Below are positions 37,978 to 46,052 of a stretch of DNA of 64,000 nucleotides, one piece after another; the first letter of the stretch is position 1, and every line of letters starts with the position of its first letter. The stretch covers positions 1,725,001-1,789,000 of the forward strand of contig NZ_CP063362.1 of the NCBI RefSeq assembly GCF_016807805.1, given 5' to 3'. The position numbers were made by a program, and so were the translations under genes. The notes beneath the pieces are model-generated. The model worked only from the letters and a program-made list of their open reading frames with translations. It had not been told where the DNA came from and made no database searches. Source of the DNA: Xanthobacter dioxanivorans. Its GTDB lineage: Bacteria; Pseudomonadota; Alphaproteobacteria; Rhizobiales; Xanthobacteraceae.

Positions 37978-39303
37978 ATGGCCCTGCCCCAGCCCGCCCG
38001 CGCCACCGACGAGATCCTGTCCCGCCTCGCCGCGCTCCACCCGAAGAAGATCGACCTCTCCCTCGCCCGGATGGAGCGGCTGCTTGCGGCCCTGGCCCAT
38101 CCCGAGCGGCGCCTGCCGGCGGTGATCCACGTGGCGGGCACCAACGGCAAGGGCTCCACCATCGCCTTCATGCGCGCCATGCTGGAGGCGGCGGGCAAGC
38201 GGGTGCATGTCTATACCTCGCCGCATCTGGTGCGCTTCAACGAACGCATCCGCCTCGGCGCGCCGGGCGGCGGCGTGCTGGTGTCCGACGCGGCTCTCGC
38301 CGATGCCCTCGACCGGGTGGAGGCGGCCAATGCGGGCGCGCCGATCACCCTGTTCGAGATCACCACGGCGGCGGCGTTCCTGCTGTTCTGCGAGCACCCG
38401 GCGGACGTGCTGCTGCTGGAGGTGGGCCTCGGCGGGCGGCTCGACGCCACCAACGTGGTCGACCAGCCCCTCGCCAGCGTCATCACCCCCGTTTCCATCG
38501 ACCATGTGGATTATCTCGGTACCACCATAGAGGCCATCGCCGGGGAGAAGGCCGGCATCATCAAGCCGCGCCGTCCGGTGGTGGTGGGCACGCAGCCGGC
38601 GGACGCCCTCGCCGTCATCGAGCGCGCGGCGGCGCGGAAGCTCGCTCCGCTGTTCGTCCGCGGCGAGCACTGGCACGTGCAGGAAGAAGGCGGCCGCCTC
38701 GTCTATGCCGACGAGGACGGCCTGCTCGACCTGCCGCGGCCGCGCCTCGTGGGGCCGCACCAGATCGACAATGCGGGGCTCGCCGTCGCCGCCCTTCGGG
38801 CCGTGCGCCTGCCGGCGGCCCACGAGGCCGGCATCCTGCGCGCCGACTGGCCGGCCCGGCTGCAGCGGCTGCCCGCCGGGCCCTTGCTGTCGCGCGCCCC
38901 GGCCGGGGTCGAGGTGTGGCTGGACGGCGGCCACAACGCCGCCGGCGGCGCCGCCCTCGCCCACGCTTTGTGCGAGCTGGAAGAACGCTATTCGCGGCCG
39001 CTGGTGCTGGTGCTCGGCATGCTCGGCACCAAGGACGTCACCGGCTTTCTGGCGCCGTTCGCCGGCCTCGTGCGCGAAGCCATCGCCGTGCCGGTGCCGG
39101 GCGAGCACGCCGGCCTGAAGCCGGAGGACGTGGCCGCCGCCGCCGCCGGCCTCGGCATTCCCGCCCGCGTGGCCTCCGATGTCGGCAGCGCGCTCGGCTC
39201 CATCGCCCGGGCGTCGCAGGTGCCGCCGCCGCGCGTGCTCATCTGCGGCTCGCTCTACCTGGCGGGGGCGGTGCTGGCGGCCAACGGCGCGGATCTGGCC
39301 TGA
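37978..39303 (+). CDS. folC: Folylpolyglutamate/dihydrofolate synthase
   Basis: 441 residues of the Mur-ligase-like ATPase that adds glutamate to folates. The P-loop AGTNGKGSTIAFMRAML is at about residues 47-63, YTSPHLVRFNERIRLG near 79, the glutamate/metal region ITPVSIDHVDYLGTTIEAIA and EKAGIIKPRRPVVVG later, and DGGHNAAGGAALAHAL in the C-terminal domain. ATG 37978. It follows accD, a common pair. Confidence 0.95.
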   Translation: MALPQPARATDEILSRLAALHPKKIDLSLARMERLLAALAHPERRLPAVIHVAGTNGKGSTIAFMRAMLEAAGKRVHVYTSPHLVRFNERIRLGAPGGGVLVSDAALADALDRVEAANAGAPITLFEITTAAAFLLFCEHPADVLLLEVGLGGRLDATNVVDQPLASVITPVSIDHVDYLGTTIEAIAGEKAGIIKPRRPVVVGTQPADALAVIERAAARKLAPLFVRGEHWHVQEEGGRLVYADEDGLLDLPRPRLVGPHQIDNAGLAVAALRAVRLPAAHEAGILRADWPARLQRLPAGPLLSRAPAGVEVWLDGGHNAAGGAALAHALCELEERYSRPLVLVLGMLGTKDVTGFLAPFAGLVREAIAVPVPGEHAGLKPEDVAAAAAGLGIPARVASDVGSALGSIARASQVPPPRVLICGSLYLAGAVLAANGADLA

Positions 39304-39328
39304 GACCGGCCGGCGGTCGGGACGGGGC

Positions 39329-39865
39329 CTATTCCAGCCCCTGGATGTGCCCGATGAACGGCAATTGCCGGAAGGCGTGGGCGACATCCATGCCGTAGCC
39401 CACCACGAACAGATCGGGGCAGGTGAAGCCGACGAAGTCGGCCTCGATCTGCACCGCGCGCTTTCCGGGCTTTTCCAGCAGCACGCAGACCAGCACCCGC
39501 CGCGCCCCGCGCGCCATCAGCAGATCCTTGGCGAAGGCGAGGGTGCGGCCGGATTCCAGGATGTCGTCGATGAGCAGCACGTCGCGGTCGCGCACGTCGC
39601 TCTCCACGTCCTTCAGGATCTCCACCTGTCCCGAGGAGACGGTGGCCTCGCGGTAGGAGGAGATGTGCACGAACTCCACCTCCGGCTCGAGGCCGGTGCT
39701 GTGCAGGGCGCGCAGCAGGTCGGCGGCGAACATGAACGAGCCCTTGAGCACCGCCACGGCCAGCAGCCGCTCGGGTGCCGCGGCCGCGATCTCGGCGGCC
39801 AAGGCGTGGTTGCGGGCGCTGATGCGGCTCTCGTCGAAGAGAATGGTGATGTTCGGCGGGTGCAT
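39329..39865 (-). CDS. hpt: Hypoxanthine phosphoribosyltransferase
   Basis: 178 residues of purine salvage PRTase: VAVLKGSFMFAADLLRAL, FVHISSYREATVSSG and the PRPP loop DVLLIDDILESGRTL with DFVGFTCPDLFVVGYGMDVA. It converts hypoxanthine or guanine with PRPP to IMP or GMP. ATG 39865. It ends 25 bases from the folC stop (convergent) and is divergent from ftsE. Confidence 0.95.
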   Translation of the reverse strand: MHPPNITILFDESRISARNHALAAEIAAAAPERLLAVAVLKGSFMFAADLLRALHSTGLEPEVEFVHISSYREATVSSGQVEILKDVESDVRDRDVLLIDDILESGRTLAFAKDLLMARGARRVLVCVLLEKPGKRAVQIEADFVGFTCPDLFVVGYGMDVAHAFRQLPFIGHIQGLE

Positions 39866-40028
39866 GGGTCCTCGTCGCAGGGCGGGCGGAGAATGGACCC
39901 TCCGGGGCGGGGCGTCCAGCGAGCCCGGCGCGCCGGGACGCCGCGCCAGCCTCGGCGGTGGCAGGTTGTCGCGCTTCGTTTATGTTTGGCCGGCGCGCTG
40001 GGGCGCGATTCGGCCAAAGGGTGGGGCG

Positions 40029-40688
40029 TTGGTCCGGTTCGAGAATGTCGGCCTGAGATATGGCATGGGGCCAGAGGTGCTGAAGGACGTGTCCTTCGGC
40101 ATCGAGCCGAACTCGTTCCAGTTCCTGACCGGGCCCTCGGGCGCGGGCAAGACCACGCTCATGCGCCTGCTGTTCCTCTCGCTGAAGCCGACGCGGGGGC
40201 TCATCACCCTGTTCGGGCGCGACGTGTCGTCCCTCGACCCGGACGAGGTGGCGGTGCTGCGCCGGCGCATCGGCATCGTGTTCCAGGATTTCCGCCTGCT
40301 CGACCACCTCACCACCTACGAGAACGTGGCGCTGCCCCTGCGGGTGCTGGGCAAGGACGAGGCGAGCTACCGCGCCGAGGTGACGGAGATCCTGCAATGG
40401 GTCGGCCTCGGCGACCGCATGCACTCGCTGCCGCCGGTGCTCTCGGGCGGGGAGAAGCAGCGCGCCGCCATCGCCCGCGCCCTCATCGGCCGGCCGGAAT
40501 TCCTGCTGGCGGACGAGCCCACCGGCAATGTGGACCCCACTTTGGCGCGCCGCCTGCTGCGCCTGTTCATCGAACTCAACAAGTCCGGCACGTCGGTGCT
40601 GCTGGCCACCCACGACATCGCGCTTATGGACCAGTACGACGCCCGCCGCCTCGTGATCGCCGACGGCCGCCTCTATGTCTACGACTGA
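40029..40688 (+). CDS. ftsE: Cell division ATP-binding protein FtsE
   Basis: 219 residues of an ABC ATPase that with FtsX controls septal peptidoglycan hydrolysis. Walker [15 protein letters not shown], signature [18 protein letters not shown], Walker [13 protein letters not shown] and the H-loop ATHDIAL are intact. The start appears to be TTG 40029 ([12 protein letters not shown]); no ATG or GTG in this frame gives a sensible start without a non-homologous stretch. FtsX overlaps its end by 14 bases. Confidence 0.95.
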   Translation: MVRFENVGLRYGMGPEVLKDVSFGIEPNSFQFLTGPSGAGKTTLMRLLFLSLKPTRGLITLFGRDVSSLDPDEVAVLRRRIGIVFQDFRLLDHLTTYENVALPLRVLGKDEASYRAEVTEILQWVGLGDRMHSLPPVLSGGEKQRAAIARALIGRPEFLLADEPTGNVDPTLARRLLRLFIELNKSGTSVLLATHDIALMDQYDARRLVIADGRLYVYD

Positions 40689-41643
40689 CCCCGCCAGCAC
40701 CCGGAAGCCCGCCGCGCCCACCGCGGGGGAGGAGCCGCGCGCCGGCAAGGCGCGGGGGCAGACCTCCATCGTGCCGTCCGCCACCATCGCCGGGCGGGCG
40801 CTGGTGGCGGTGGTCGCCATCATGACCTTCCTTGCCGGCCTCACCATCGGCACCGCGTTCGCCGTGCGCGCCACCGCCAGCCAGTGGCGCTCGGACGTGA
40901 CGCGGGAGGTGACCATCCAGATCCGCGCCGGCGATCCGAAGACCACCGACGGGCAGGTGCAGGCCGCCGCCGACATCGCCCGCAAGACCCCCGGCATCGG
41001 CGACGTCCATGTGCTCAGCTTCGACGAGACCGCGCGCCTGCTGGAGCCGTGGCTTGGCGCCGGGCTCGACCTCGGCGACCTGCCGGTGCCGCGGGTGGTG
41101 GTGCTCAAGCTCGACGGGGCGGGCGCCGCCGACCTTGCCCGGCTCAGGCGCACGCTCACCGACAAGATCCCCACCGCGACCCTCGACGACCATCGCGGCT
41201 GGTCGCGCCGCCTGGTGGCGGTCACCGACGGGGTGATGCTGGTGAGCGTGGTGCTGCTGGCCCTGGTGGGGCTCGCCACGGTGCTCTCGGTGGTGTTCGC
41301 CACCCGCGCGGCGGTGGCCACCAACCGGGCGGTGGTGGAGGTGCTGCATTTCGTCGGCGCCCGCGACGGCTTCATCGCCGCCCAGTTTCAGCGCCACTTC
41401 CTGAAGATCGGCGCGGAAGGCGGGCTCATCGGCGGGCTTGCCGCCGCCGCCGTGTTCGGCGCCGTCGCGATGCTGCCGCCCCTCGGCCTCGGCGACGATC
41501 CGGAGGTGCCGACGGTGCTCGGCTGGCTGCATCCGGGACTATGGGGCTTCCTCGGCATCGCCGCCGCCGTGGCGGTGGTGGCTCTGGCCACGGCGTTCAC
41601 CTCCCGCGTCACCGTTTACCGGACGTTGAGGACGATCCAATGA
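40675..41643 (+). CDS. ftsX: Cell division protein FtsX
   Basis: 322 residues. A polar N-terminus, one membrane helix (about 40-65, AGRALVAVVAIMTFLAGLTI), a periplasmic loop (about 68-185, DVTREVTIQIRAGDP) and three helices at the end. This is the FtsX topology. It overlaps ftsE by 14 bases and its own stop overlaps the DUF218 gene (ATGA), so the three are translationally coupled. Confidence 0.93.
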   Translation: MSTTDPASTRKPAAPTAGEEPRAGKARGQTSIVPSATIAGRALVAVVAIMTFLAGLTIGTAFAVRATASQWRSDVTREVTIQIRAGDPKTTDGQVQAAADIARKTPGIGDVHVLSFDETARLLEPWLGAGLDLGDLPVPRVVVLKLDGAGAADLARLRRTLTDKIPTATLDDHRGWSRRLVAVTDGVMLVSVVLLALVGLATVLSVVFATRAAVATNRAVVEVLHFVGARDGFIAAQFQRHFLKIGAEGGLIGGLAAAAVFGAVAMLPPLGLGDDPEVPTVLGWLHPGLWGFLGIAAAVAVVALATAFTSRVTVYRTLRTIQ

Positions 41644-42527
41644 AATCCATGCCGGATGGAAGCGGCGGGGCGGTGTCCTCGCCTCCGCCGCATTCCACCG
41701 GCAGGATCTCGTACATGACCATGTCGAACGCCGATCGCAGAACGGCGCGGCAGATCGAGGCTGCGCCGAGGAGGAAGGGCGGGGCGTCGGGGGAAGACCC
41801 CCTCGCCCGGCGCCGCACCCGCGTGCGCCGCGCCCTGACGGCGGCGGTGCTGCTTGCCGGCCTCGGGGGCGTGGCCGGCGGGGCGGGCTTTCTCGCCTTC
41901 ACCGCCCAGATCCCGGCCCGCGAGCCCGCCGCCGTGAAGCCGGCGGATGCCATCGTGGTGCTCACCGGCGGCTCCTCGCGCATCATCGATGCCGTGGGCC
42001 TGCTGGCGGACGGCCGGGGCCGCCGGCTGCTCATCACCGGCGTCAATCCCACCACCTCGCCGGACGAGATGCGCCGGGCGCTGCCCGACGGCGAGCACCT
42101 GATGGGCTGCTGCATCGATCTCGGCCACAAGGCGCTCAACACCCGCGGCAACGCGCTGGAGGCGGCGGAATGGGCGCGCAGCCGCTCGTTCCGCTCGCTC
42201 GTCGTGGTGACCTCGGCCTGGCACATGCCGCGGGCCATGATGGAGCTCGGCCGCGCGCTGCCGGAGGTGGAGCTCGTGGCCTATCCGGTGGTCACCAACC
42301 GGATGCAGGCGGAAGAGTGGTGGAAGGACATCGCCACGGTACGGCTGCTGGTCAAGGAGTATGCAAAATACATCATGGCGGCGGCGAAGATCCGCCCGGC
42401 CCGCGCCGTGGCCGGCGCGCCGGCGCCGGACCCCGCAGCCCCCGCCGCCGAAATGCCGGCGCCCGCGCCGGCACCGGTGCCGCGCGGCGCCGCACCCGGA
42501 CCGGTTCAGGCGCGCATCGCGCCGTGA
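41640..42527 (+). CDS. YdcF/DUF218-family membrane protein (SanA-like)
   Basis: 295 residues. After a cytoplasmic head, one membrane helix (about 66-90, ALTAAVLLAGLGGVAGGAGF) precedes a DUF218 domain: ADAIVVLTGGSSRIIDAVGL, LLITGVNPTT, DLGHKALNTRGNALEAAEWA and VVTSAWHMPRAMMEL. Such proteins act in the envelope, with roles in cell-wall or lipid metabolism suggested. ATG 41640 overlaps the ftsX TGA; ATG 41715 is a possible internal start. The C-terminus is Ala/Pro-rich. The ftsEX-DUF218-plsC order is common in this group. Confidence 0.88.
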   Translation: MKSMPDGSGGAVSSPPPHSTGRISYMTMSNADRRTARQIEAAPRRKGGASGEDPLARRRTRVRRALTAAVLLAGLGGVAGGAGFLAFTAQIPAREPAAVKPADAIVVLTGGSSRIIDAVGLLADGRGRRLLITGVNPTTSPDEMRRALPDGEHLMGCCIDLGHKALNTRGNALEAAEWARSRSFRSLVVVTSAWHMPRAMMELGRALPEVELVAYPVVTNRMQAEEWWKDIATVRLLVKEYAKYIMAAAKIRPARAVAGAPAPDPAAPAAEMPAPAPAPVPRGAAPGPVQARIAP

Positions 42528-42606
42528 TATGCCGGCGGGCGCAACCCGGCGCCCGGCTTGCGGTCCATTCGGTCCGGGGCGCGCGAGGCCATCCGAGGAG
42601 CAAGCG

Positions 42607-43416
42607 GTGACGGTCCTGCGTTCGATCCTGTTCCAGATCGCCTTCTATGTGGCGACGACGCTCTACCTCCTCATCCTGCTGCCGCTGCTGCCGTTCATCT
42701 CCCGCCGCACGCTCTGGCGGGTGGGAGTGCTCAACTGGGCCGCGACCAATTGCTGGCTGCTGCGGGTGATCGCCGGCACGCGGGCGGAGTTCCGGGGCCT
42801 GGAAAACATTCCCGAGGGACCGTTCTTCATCGCCGCCAAGCACCAGTCGGCGTGGGAGACGTTCGCGCTGCTGCCGCTGTTCTCCGACACCACCTTCATC
42901 CTGAAGCAGGAGCTGATGCGCATCCCCGTCTTCGGCTGGTTCGCGGCCAAGGCGCAGATGATCCCGGTGGACCGCAAGGGCGGGTCGAGCGCCCTGCGCG
43001 CCATGACCCGCCGCGCCCGCGAGGATGCCGCCGAAGGCCGGCAGATCCTGATCTTTCCCGAGGGAACGCGCCGCCCGCCCGGGGCGCCGCCCGCCTACAA
43101 GTTCGGCGTGGCGCACATCTATTCCAGCCTCGGGGTGCCGTGCCTGCCCGTCGCGCTCAATTCCGGGCTCTACTGGCCGCGCCGGGCGCTGATGCTCCGG
43201 CCCGGCACCATCCGCGTGGAGATCCTGCCGCCCATACCGGCGGGCCTCGGCCGGGCGGCGTTCCTCGCCCGCCTGCAGCACGACATCGAGGGCGCTAGCG
43301 ACCGGCTCCTGGAGCAGGGTCTCGCCGAGCTCGGCGAGCGCGCGCCGGAGGAGCTGAAGCAGCGCGCCGCGGCGGCCGCGTCATCCCCGCTATCCACCCC
43401 TGTGGAAAACTCTTGA
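42607..43416 (+). CDS. plsC: 1-acyl-sn-glycerol-3-phosphate acyltransferase
   Basis: 269 residues. One or two N-terminal membrane helices (about 5-35), then the acyltransferase motifs: the HX4D/E box in IAAKHQSAWETFALL, MIPVDRKGGSSALRAM, and the phosphate-binding LIFPEGTRRPPGA. It acylates lysophosphatidate to phosphatidate. The box has E in place of the usual D, as in many alphaproteobacterial homologues. GTG 42607 has GAGGAG upstream. Downstream of the DUF218 gene. Confidence 0.93.
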   Translation: MTVLRSILFQIAFYVATTLYLLILLPLLPFISRRTLWRVGVLNWAATNCWLLRVIAGTRAEFRGLENIPEGPFFIAAKHQSAWETFALLPLFSDTTFILKQELMRIPVFGWFAAKAQMIPVDRKGGSSALRAMTRRAREDAAEGRQILIFPEGTRRPPGAPPAYKFGVAHIYSSLGVPCLPVALNSGLYWPRRALMLRPGTIRVEILPPIPAGLGRAAFLARLQHDIEGASDRLLEQGLAELGERAPEELKQRAAAAASSPLSTPVENS

Positions 43417-43449
43417 TCGCAGACCGGGGCTCGTTCTAGTTTCGTTCTC

Positions 43450-43854
43450 ATGAACGCAACTGATTCGCTCCTTGTCCCTCTTGTGGATGCCGGCGGCCTC
43501 AACGGCCTCAAGCACGGTGCCCTCGGTGCGCGCTATCGGTTCTGGCGCGACGAAGACGGCGTGCGTCATGTGTTTTCAGTCTATTCGGCGGGCGGCGCAC
43601 CGGACTATCCGGACGCGCTCGCGGTGGTCGCGCGGCGCACGCCGGCGGGGTCCATCGCCATGTGGGCGGGCCCGGCCGGGGAGGCCGCGAAGGCCGCCGC
43701 CGAGCGGCTCAAGGCGGAAGAAATCCACATCCACGTCTTCGGCGAGCAGCAGGCGCCGGCGCTTCGGCGGCTGTTCGACCGCCCGGCGCGGGTTCCGGCC
43801 CTGTCGTGCGGGGGCGGCCTCTACCGGCGCCTCGACCGCCGCCACGCCGCCTGA
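43450..43854 (+). CDS. Conserved-looking small protein of unknown function
   Basis: 134 residues, ATG 43450 (MNATDSLLVPLVDAGGLNGL). The sequence alternates strands and helices (ALGARYRFWRDEDGVRHVFS, IAMWAGPAGEAAKAAAERLK, IHIHVFGEQQ) with no signal peptide or membrane segment and a short Arg-rich tail. I do not recognise it. It starts 34 bases after plsC, so it may be in that transcript, and ends 27 bases from the convergent chaC. Codon use looks like the neighbours. Confidence 0.7.
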   Translation: MNATDSLLVPLVDAGGLNGLKHGALGARYRFWRDEDGVRHVFSVYSAGGAPDYPDALAVVARRTPAGSIAMWAGPAGEAAKAAAERLKAEEIHIHVFGEQQAPALRRLFDRPARVPALSCGGGLYRRLDRRHAA

Positions 43855-43880
43855 CCCTCGCACGGGCCGCTTCCGGCAGC

Positions 43881-44567
43881 TCAGACCGGCGGATCCTCGT
43901 CCTCGCCCGAAGGCGGCGTGCGCGGGTGGATCCGCTCGCCGTGGAGCTGGCGGGTGAGCCAGGCGAGGTCGCGATCGATGATGCCCAGGGATTCGAGCGC
44001 GGCCACCGTGGCGACCACATAATCGGTGTTGGGGCCGGAAGAGCCGTGCGAGCGCCGCACCAGATGGAGCTGGTCCTCCAGCGACAGGCCCCGCGCATAT
44101 TGGGAATGGCCCCGGTTGGCCACATAGGCCACCGCCGGCGCCGACCGGCCCGAGCCGTCCAGCAGGCGGATGCGGCGCGTCGCCTCCCGGTAGACACCGG
44201 AAATCTGCTCCCGCTCGTTGAGATAGGCGTGGGTCTGCGGCCAGTCCTCCGCCCGCACCCGGTAGGCGATGCCGCGGCACGAGCCGCCGAGGTCGAGGCC
44301 GAGCACGAGGCCGGGCTTTTCCGGCGTGCCGCGATGGTGGAAGGAATAGATGCACAAGGAGCGGTGCGCGCCCACCAGCCGCGCCTCCGCGCGTTCGGCG
44401 AAGGCGAAGCCGGGATTCCACATGAGCGAGCCGTAGGCGAAGACCCAGGTGTCGTGCGCGGAGGTGTCGTGCGTGGAGATGTCGTGCGCGGAGATGTCGC
44501 GCCCGGGGGTGTCGCGCGCCGAAGTTTCGTGCGCCGAAGTGCCGTGCGTGGAAGCCGCGCGCGGCAC
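43881..44567 (-). CDS. ChaC-like gamma-glutamylcyclotransferase with N-terminal pentapeptide repeat
   Basis: 228 residues. The core from residue 41 is ChaC: WVFAYGSLMWNPGFAFAERA (Tyr-Gly-Ser-Leu motif), CRGIAYRVRAED and the catalytic Glu in YLNEREQISGVYRE. ChaC cleaves glutathione to 5-oxoproline and Cys-Gly. Residues 6-40 are seven tandem pentads of the type S(A/T)H(D/E)(T/I), encoded by a 15-base repeat. Start is GTG 44567 with weak ribosome site; the repeat may vary among strains. It is convergent with the unknown gene and divergent from the DUF2125 gene. Confidence 0.88.
   Translation of the reverse strand: MPRAASTHGTSAHETSARDTPGRDISAHDISTHDTSAHDTWVFAYGSLMWNPGFAFAERAEARLVGAHRSLCIYSFHHRGTPEKPGLVLGLDLGGSCRGIAYRVRAEDWPQTHAYLNEREQISGVYREATRRIRLLDGSGRSAPAVAYVANRGHSQYARGLSLEDQLHLVRRSHGSSGPNTDYVVATVAALESLGIIDRDLAWLTRQLHGERIHPRTPPSGEDEDPPV
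44448..44552. repeat. In-frame 15-base minisatellite in chaC
   Basis: Seven units of about 15 bases (plus-strand form near GTCGTGCGCGGAGAT) encode the SAHDT-type pentads at residues 6-40 of the ChaC-like protein. Unit length is a multiple of three, so copy changes keep the frame. Confidence 0.8.
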
Positions 44568-44756
44568 CTCGGGCTGCGCGCCGGATGCCGGCGCCCGGCC
44601 TGCGCATCCCGCGATCGGGGGGGAATGTCATCTTCCTCGACCATGGCCGAGCGCGACGCTCCTCGACGTTGACAGATGCCTTCGTCCGTCGCCTAACAGC
44701 CGGATCGGACCGCTGCAAGCGACGGCGTGCTCCCGCCCCAGCCTTCAAGGACGCGC

Positions 44757-45821
44757 ATGACTGCCCTCGATGCCCCGCCATCCCGCCCGAAACCCTGGCT
44801 CGTCATCGTTCCCCTCGCGCTCCTGGTGACTCTCGGCGTCGTCTGGACGGGGCTGTGGTTCTATGCCGCGAACCGCGCGGAACGGGAAATCGACGCCTGG
44901 ATCGGGCGCGAGGCGCGGCTCGGGCGCATCTGGAATTGCGGCGAGCGCACCCTCGCCGGCTTTCCGTTCCGATTCGAGCTGCGCTGCGTGAAGCCGACGC
45001 TGGAAACGCGCGGCGGGGATGCCCTGCGCTTCACCGCCGCCACCGTCCATGCGGTGGCGCAGGTGTGGGCGCCGAACCACATCGTCGCCGAGTTCGCGGC
45101 GCCCGCCCGGGTGGAGGACCTCAATTCCGGCGTGGTCTACGCCGCCACCTGGTCGCTGGTGCAGATGAGCGGCGTGGGCGACCTGTCCGGCCGGCCGCAG
45201 CGCTTCTCGCTGCAGGCCCACGACCTCCGGCTCGAGCAGCCGGGATCCTCCTTCTCCGGGTCCACCCCGCTGCTGGCGGCGCGCCTGTTCGAGTTCCACG
45301 CCCGGCGAACCCCGGACGTGGAGGGAAGGCCGGACGGGGTGGACTACGCCTCCGGCCTCCTCGGCGGGGAAAGCGCGCTGTTGTCGAATTTCGGCGTTGC
45401 CGGGCCGGTGGACATGACGCTCCAGGGCACGGTGACGGCCTCGGCGGACCTGCGGCCCATGCCGGTGGCGCAGCGCCTGCGCGCCTGGGCGGAGGCGGGC
45501 GGCCTCGCCCGGCTCGACCGCTTCGCGGTTACCGCGCCCGCCATCGCCATCACCGCCGCCGGGATCCTCTCGCTCGATCCCCAGGGCCGCCTGAACGGCA
45601 AGCTCGATCTCGGCTTCGCCGGTCTCAACGACCTGGTCCAGGGGCTCGACAAGGCCGGGGCCATCCCGCGCGAGGTGGCGCCCATCGTCCGCGCGCTCGC
45701 CATGGTGGGCAAGCCCGGCACGGTGGAGGGGCGCAAGGGCGCCACCTTCGCCCTCGGCTTCGAGGCGGGCACCCTGAAGCTCGGCGGCTTCCCGGTCGGC
45801 ATCGTGCCCCGGCTGTTCTGA
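44757..45821 (+). CDS. DUF2125 envelope protein
   Basis: 354 residues. One membrane helix near the N-terminus (about 13-38, KPWLVIVPLALLVTLGVVW) then a large beta-rich part: REIDAWIGREARLGRIWNCG, GFPFRFELRC, and LNGKLDLGFAGLNDLVQGLD. This is the DUF2125 family of alphaproteobacterial envelope proteins of unknown function. AAGGA precedes ATG 44757. It is divergent from chaC and convergent, across a REP-like pair, with phnM. Confidence 0.87.
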   Translation: MTALDAPPSRPKPWLVIVPLALLVTLGVVWTGLWFYAANRAEREIDAWIGREARLGRIWNCGERTLAGFPFRFELRCVKPTLETRGGDALRFTAATVHAVAQVWAPNHIVAEFAAPARVEDLNSGVVYAATWSLVQMSGVGDLSGRPQRFSLQAHDLRLEQPGSSFSGSTPLLAARLFEFHARRTPDVEGRPDGVDYASGLLGGESALLSNFGVAGPVDMTLQGTVTASADLRPMPVAQRLRAWAEAGGLARLDRFAVTAPAIAITAAGILSLDPQGRLNGKLDLGFAGLNDLVQGLDKAGAIPREVAPIVRALAMVGKPGTVEGRKGATFALGFEAGTLKLGGFPVGIVPRLF

Positions 45822-45878
45822 GCGCCCGCTTGAAAATTCGCCCCGTTGGGCGCGGCCGGCCCTCACAGGCGCTTTGTG

Positions 45879-45991
45879 GCCGTCATGGCCAAGCGTGCCC
45901 CGGCCATCCACGCAGGGAGGCCTGGAGCGATTTTCGCACGCTGCCTCAAGCGGGTCGGCGTGGATACCCGGGACCAGCCCGGGCATGACGG
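45879..45991. repeat. Inverted pair of REP-like elements
   Basis: One element (45879-45914) reads CCGTCATGGCC...CCATCCACGC; the second (45954-45991), in the reverse sense, reads GTCGGCGTGGATACCCGGG, then ACCAGCCCGGGCATGACGG. These match the TCATGCCCGGGCT-like palindrome known from Bradyrhizobium-type genomes. The CCCGGG arms of the second copy are perfect; the first copy is degenerate. They lie in the 231-base convergent gap between DUF2125 and phnM. Confidence 0.65.
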
Positions 45992-46052
45992 GCGGGATGG
46001 CGGTTAGGCCCTTTTGAATTCCCAAACAGGCTCCGAGCCCGCCCCGGCCCGT

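Noticed and set aside
43391..43416. DnaA-box-like TATCCACC...TGTGGAAAA inside the plsC end
   Set aside because: A single box-like match within a coding end, with no cluster around it.
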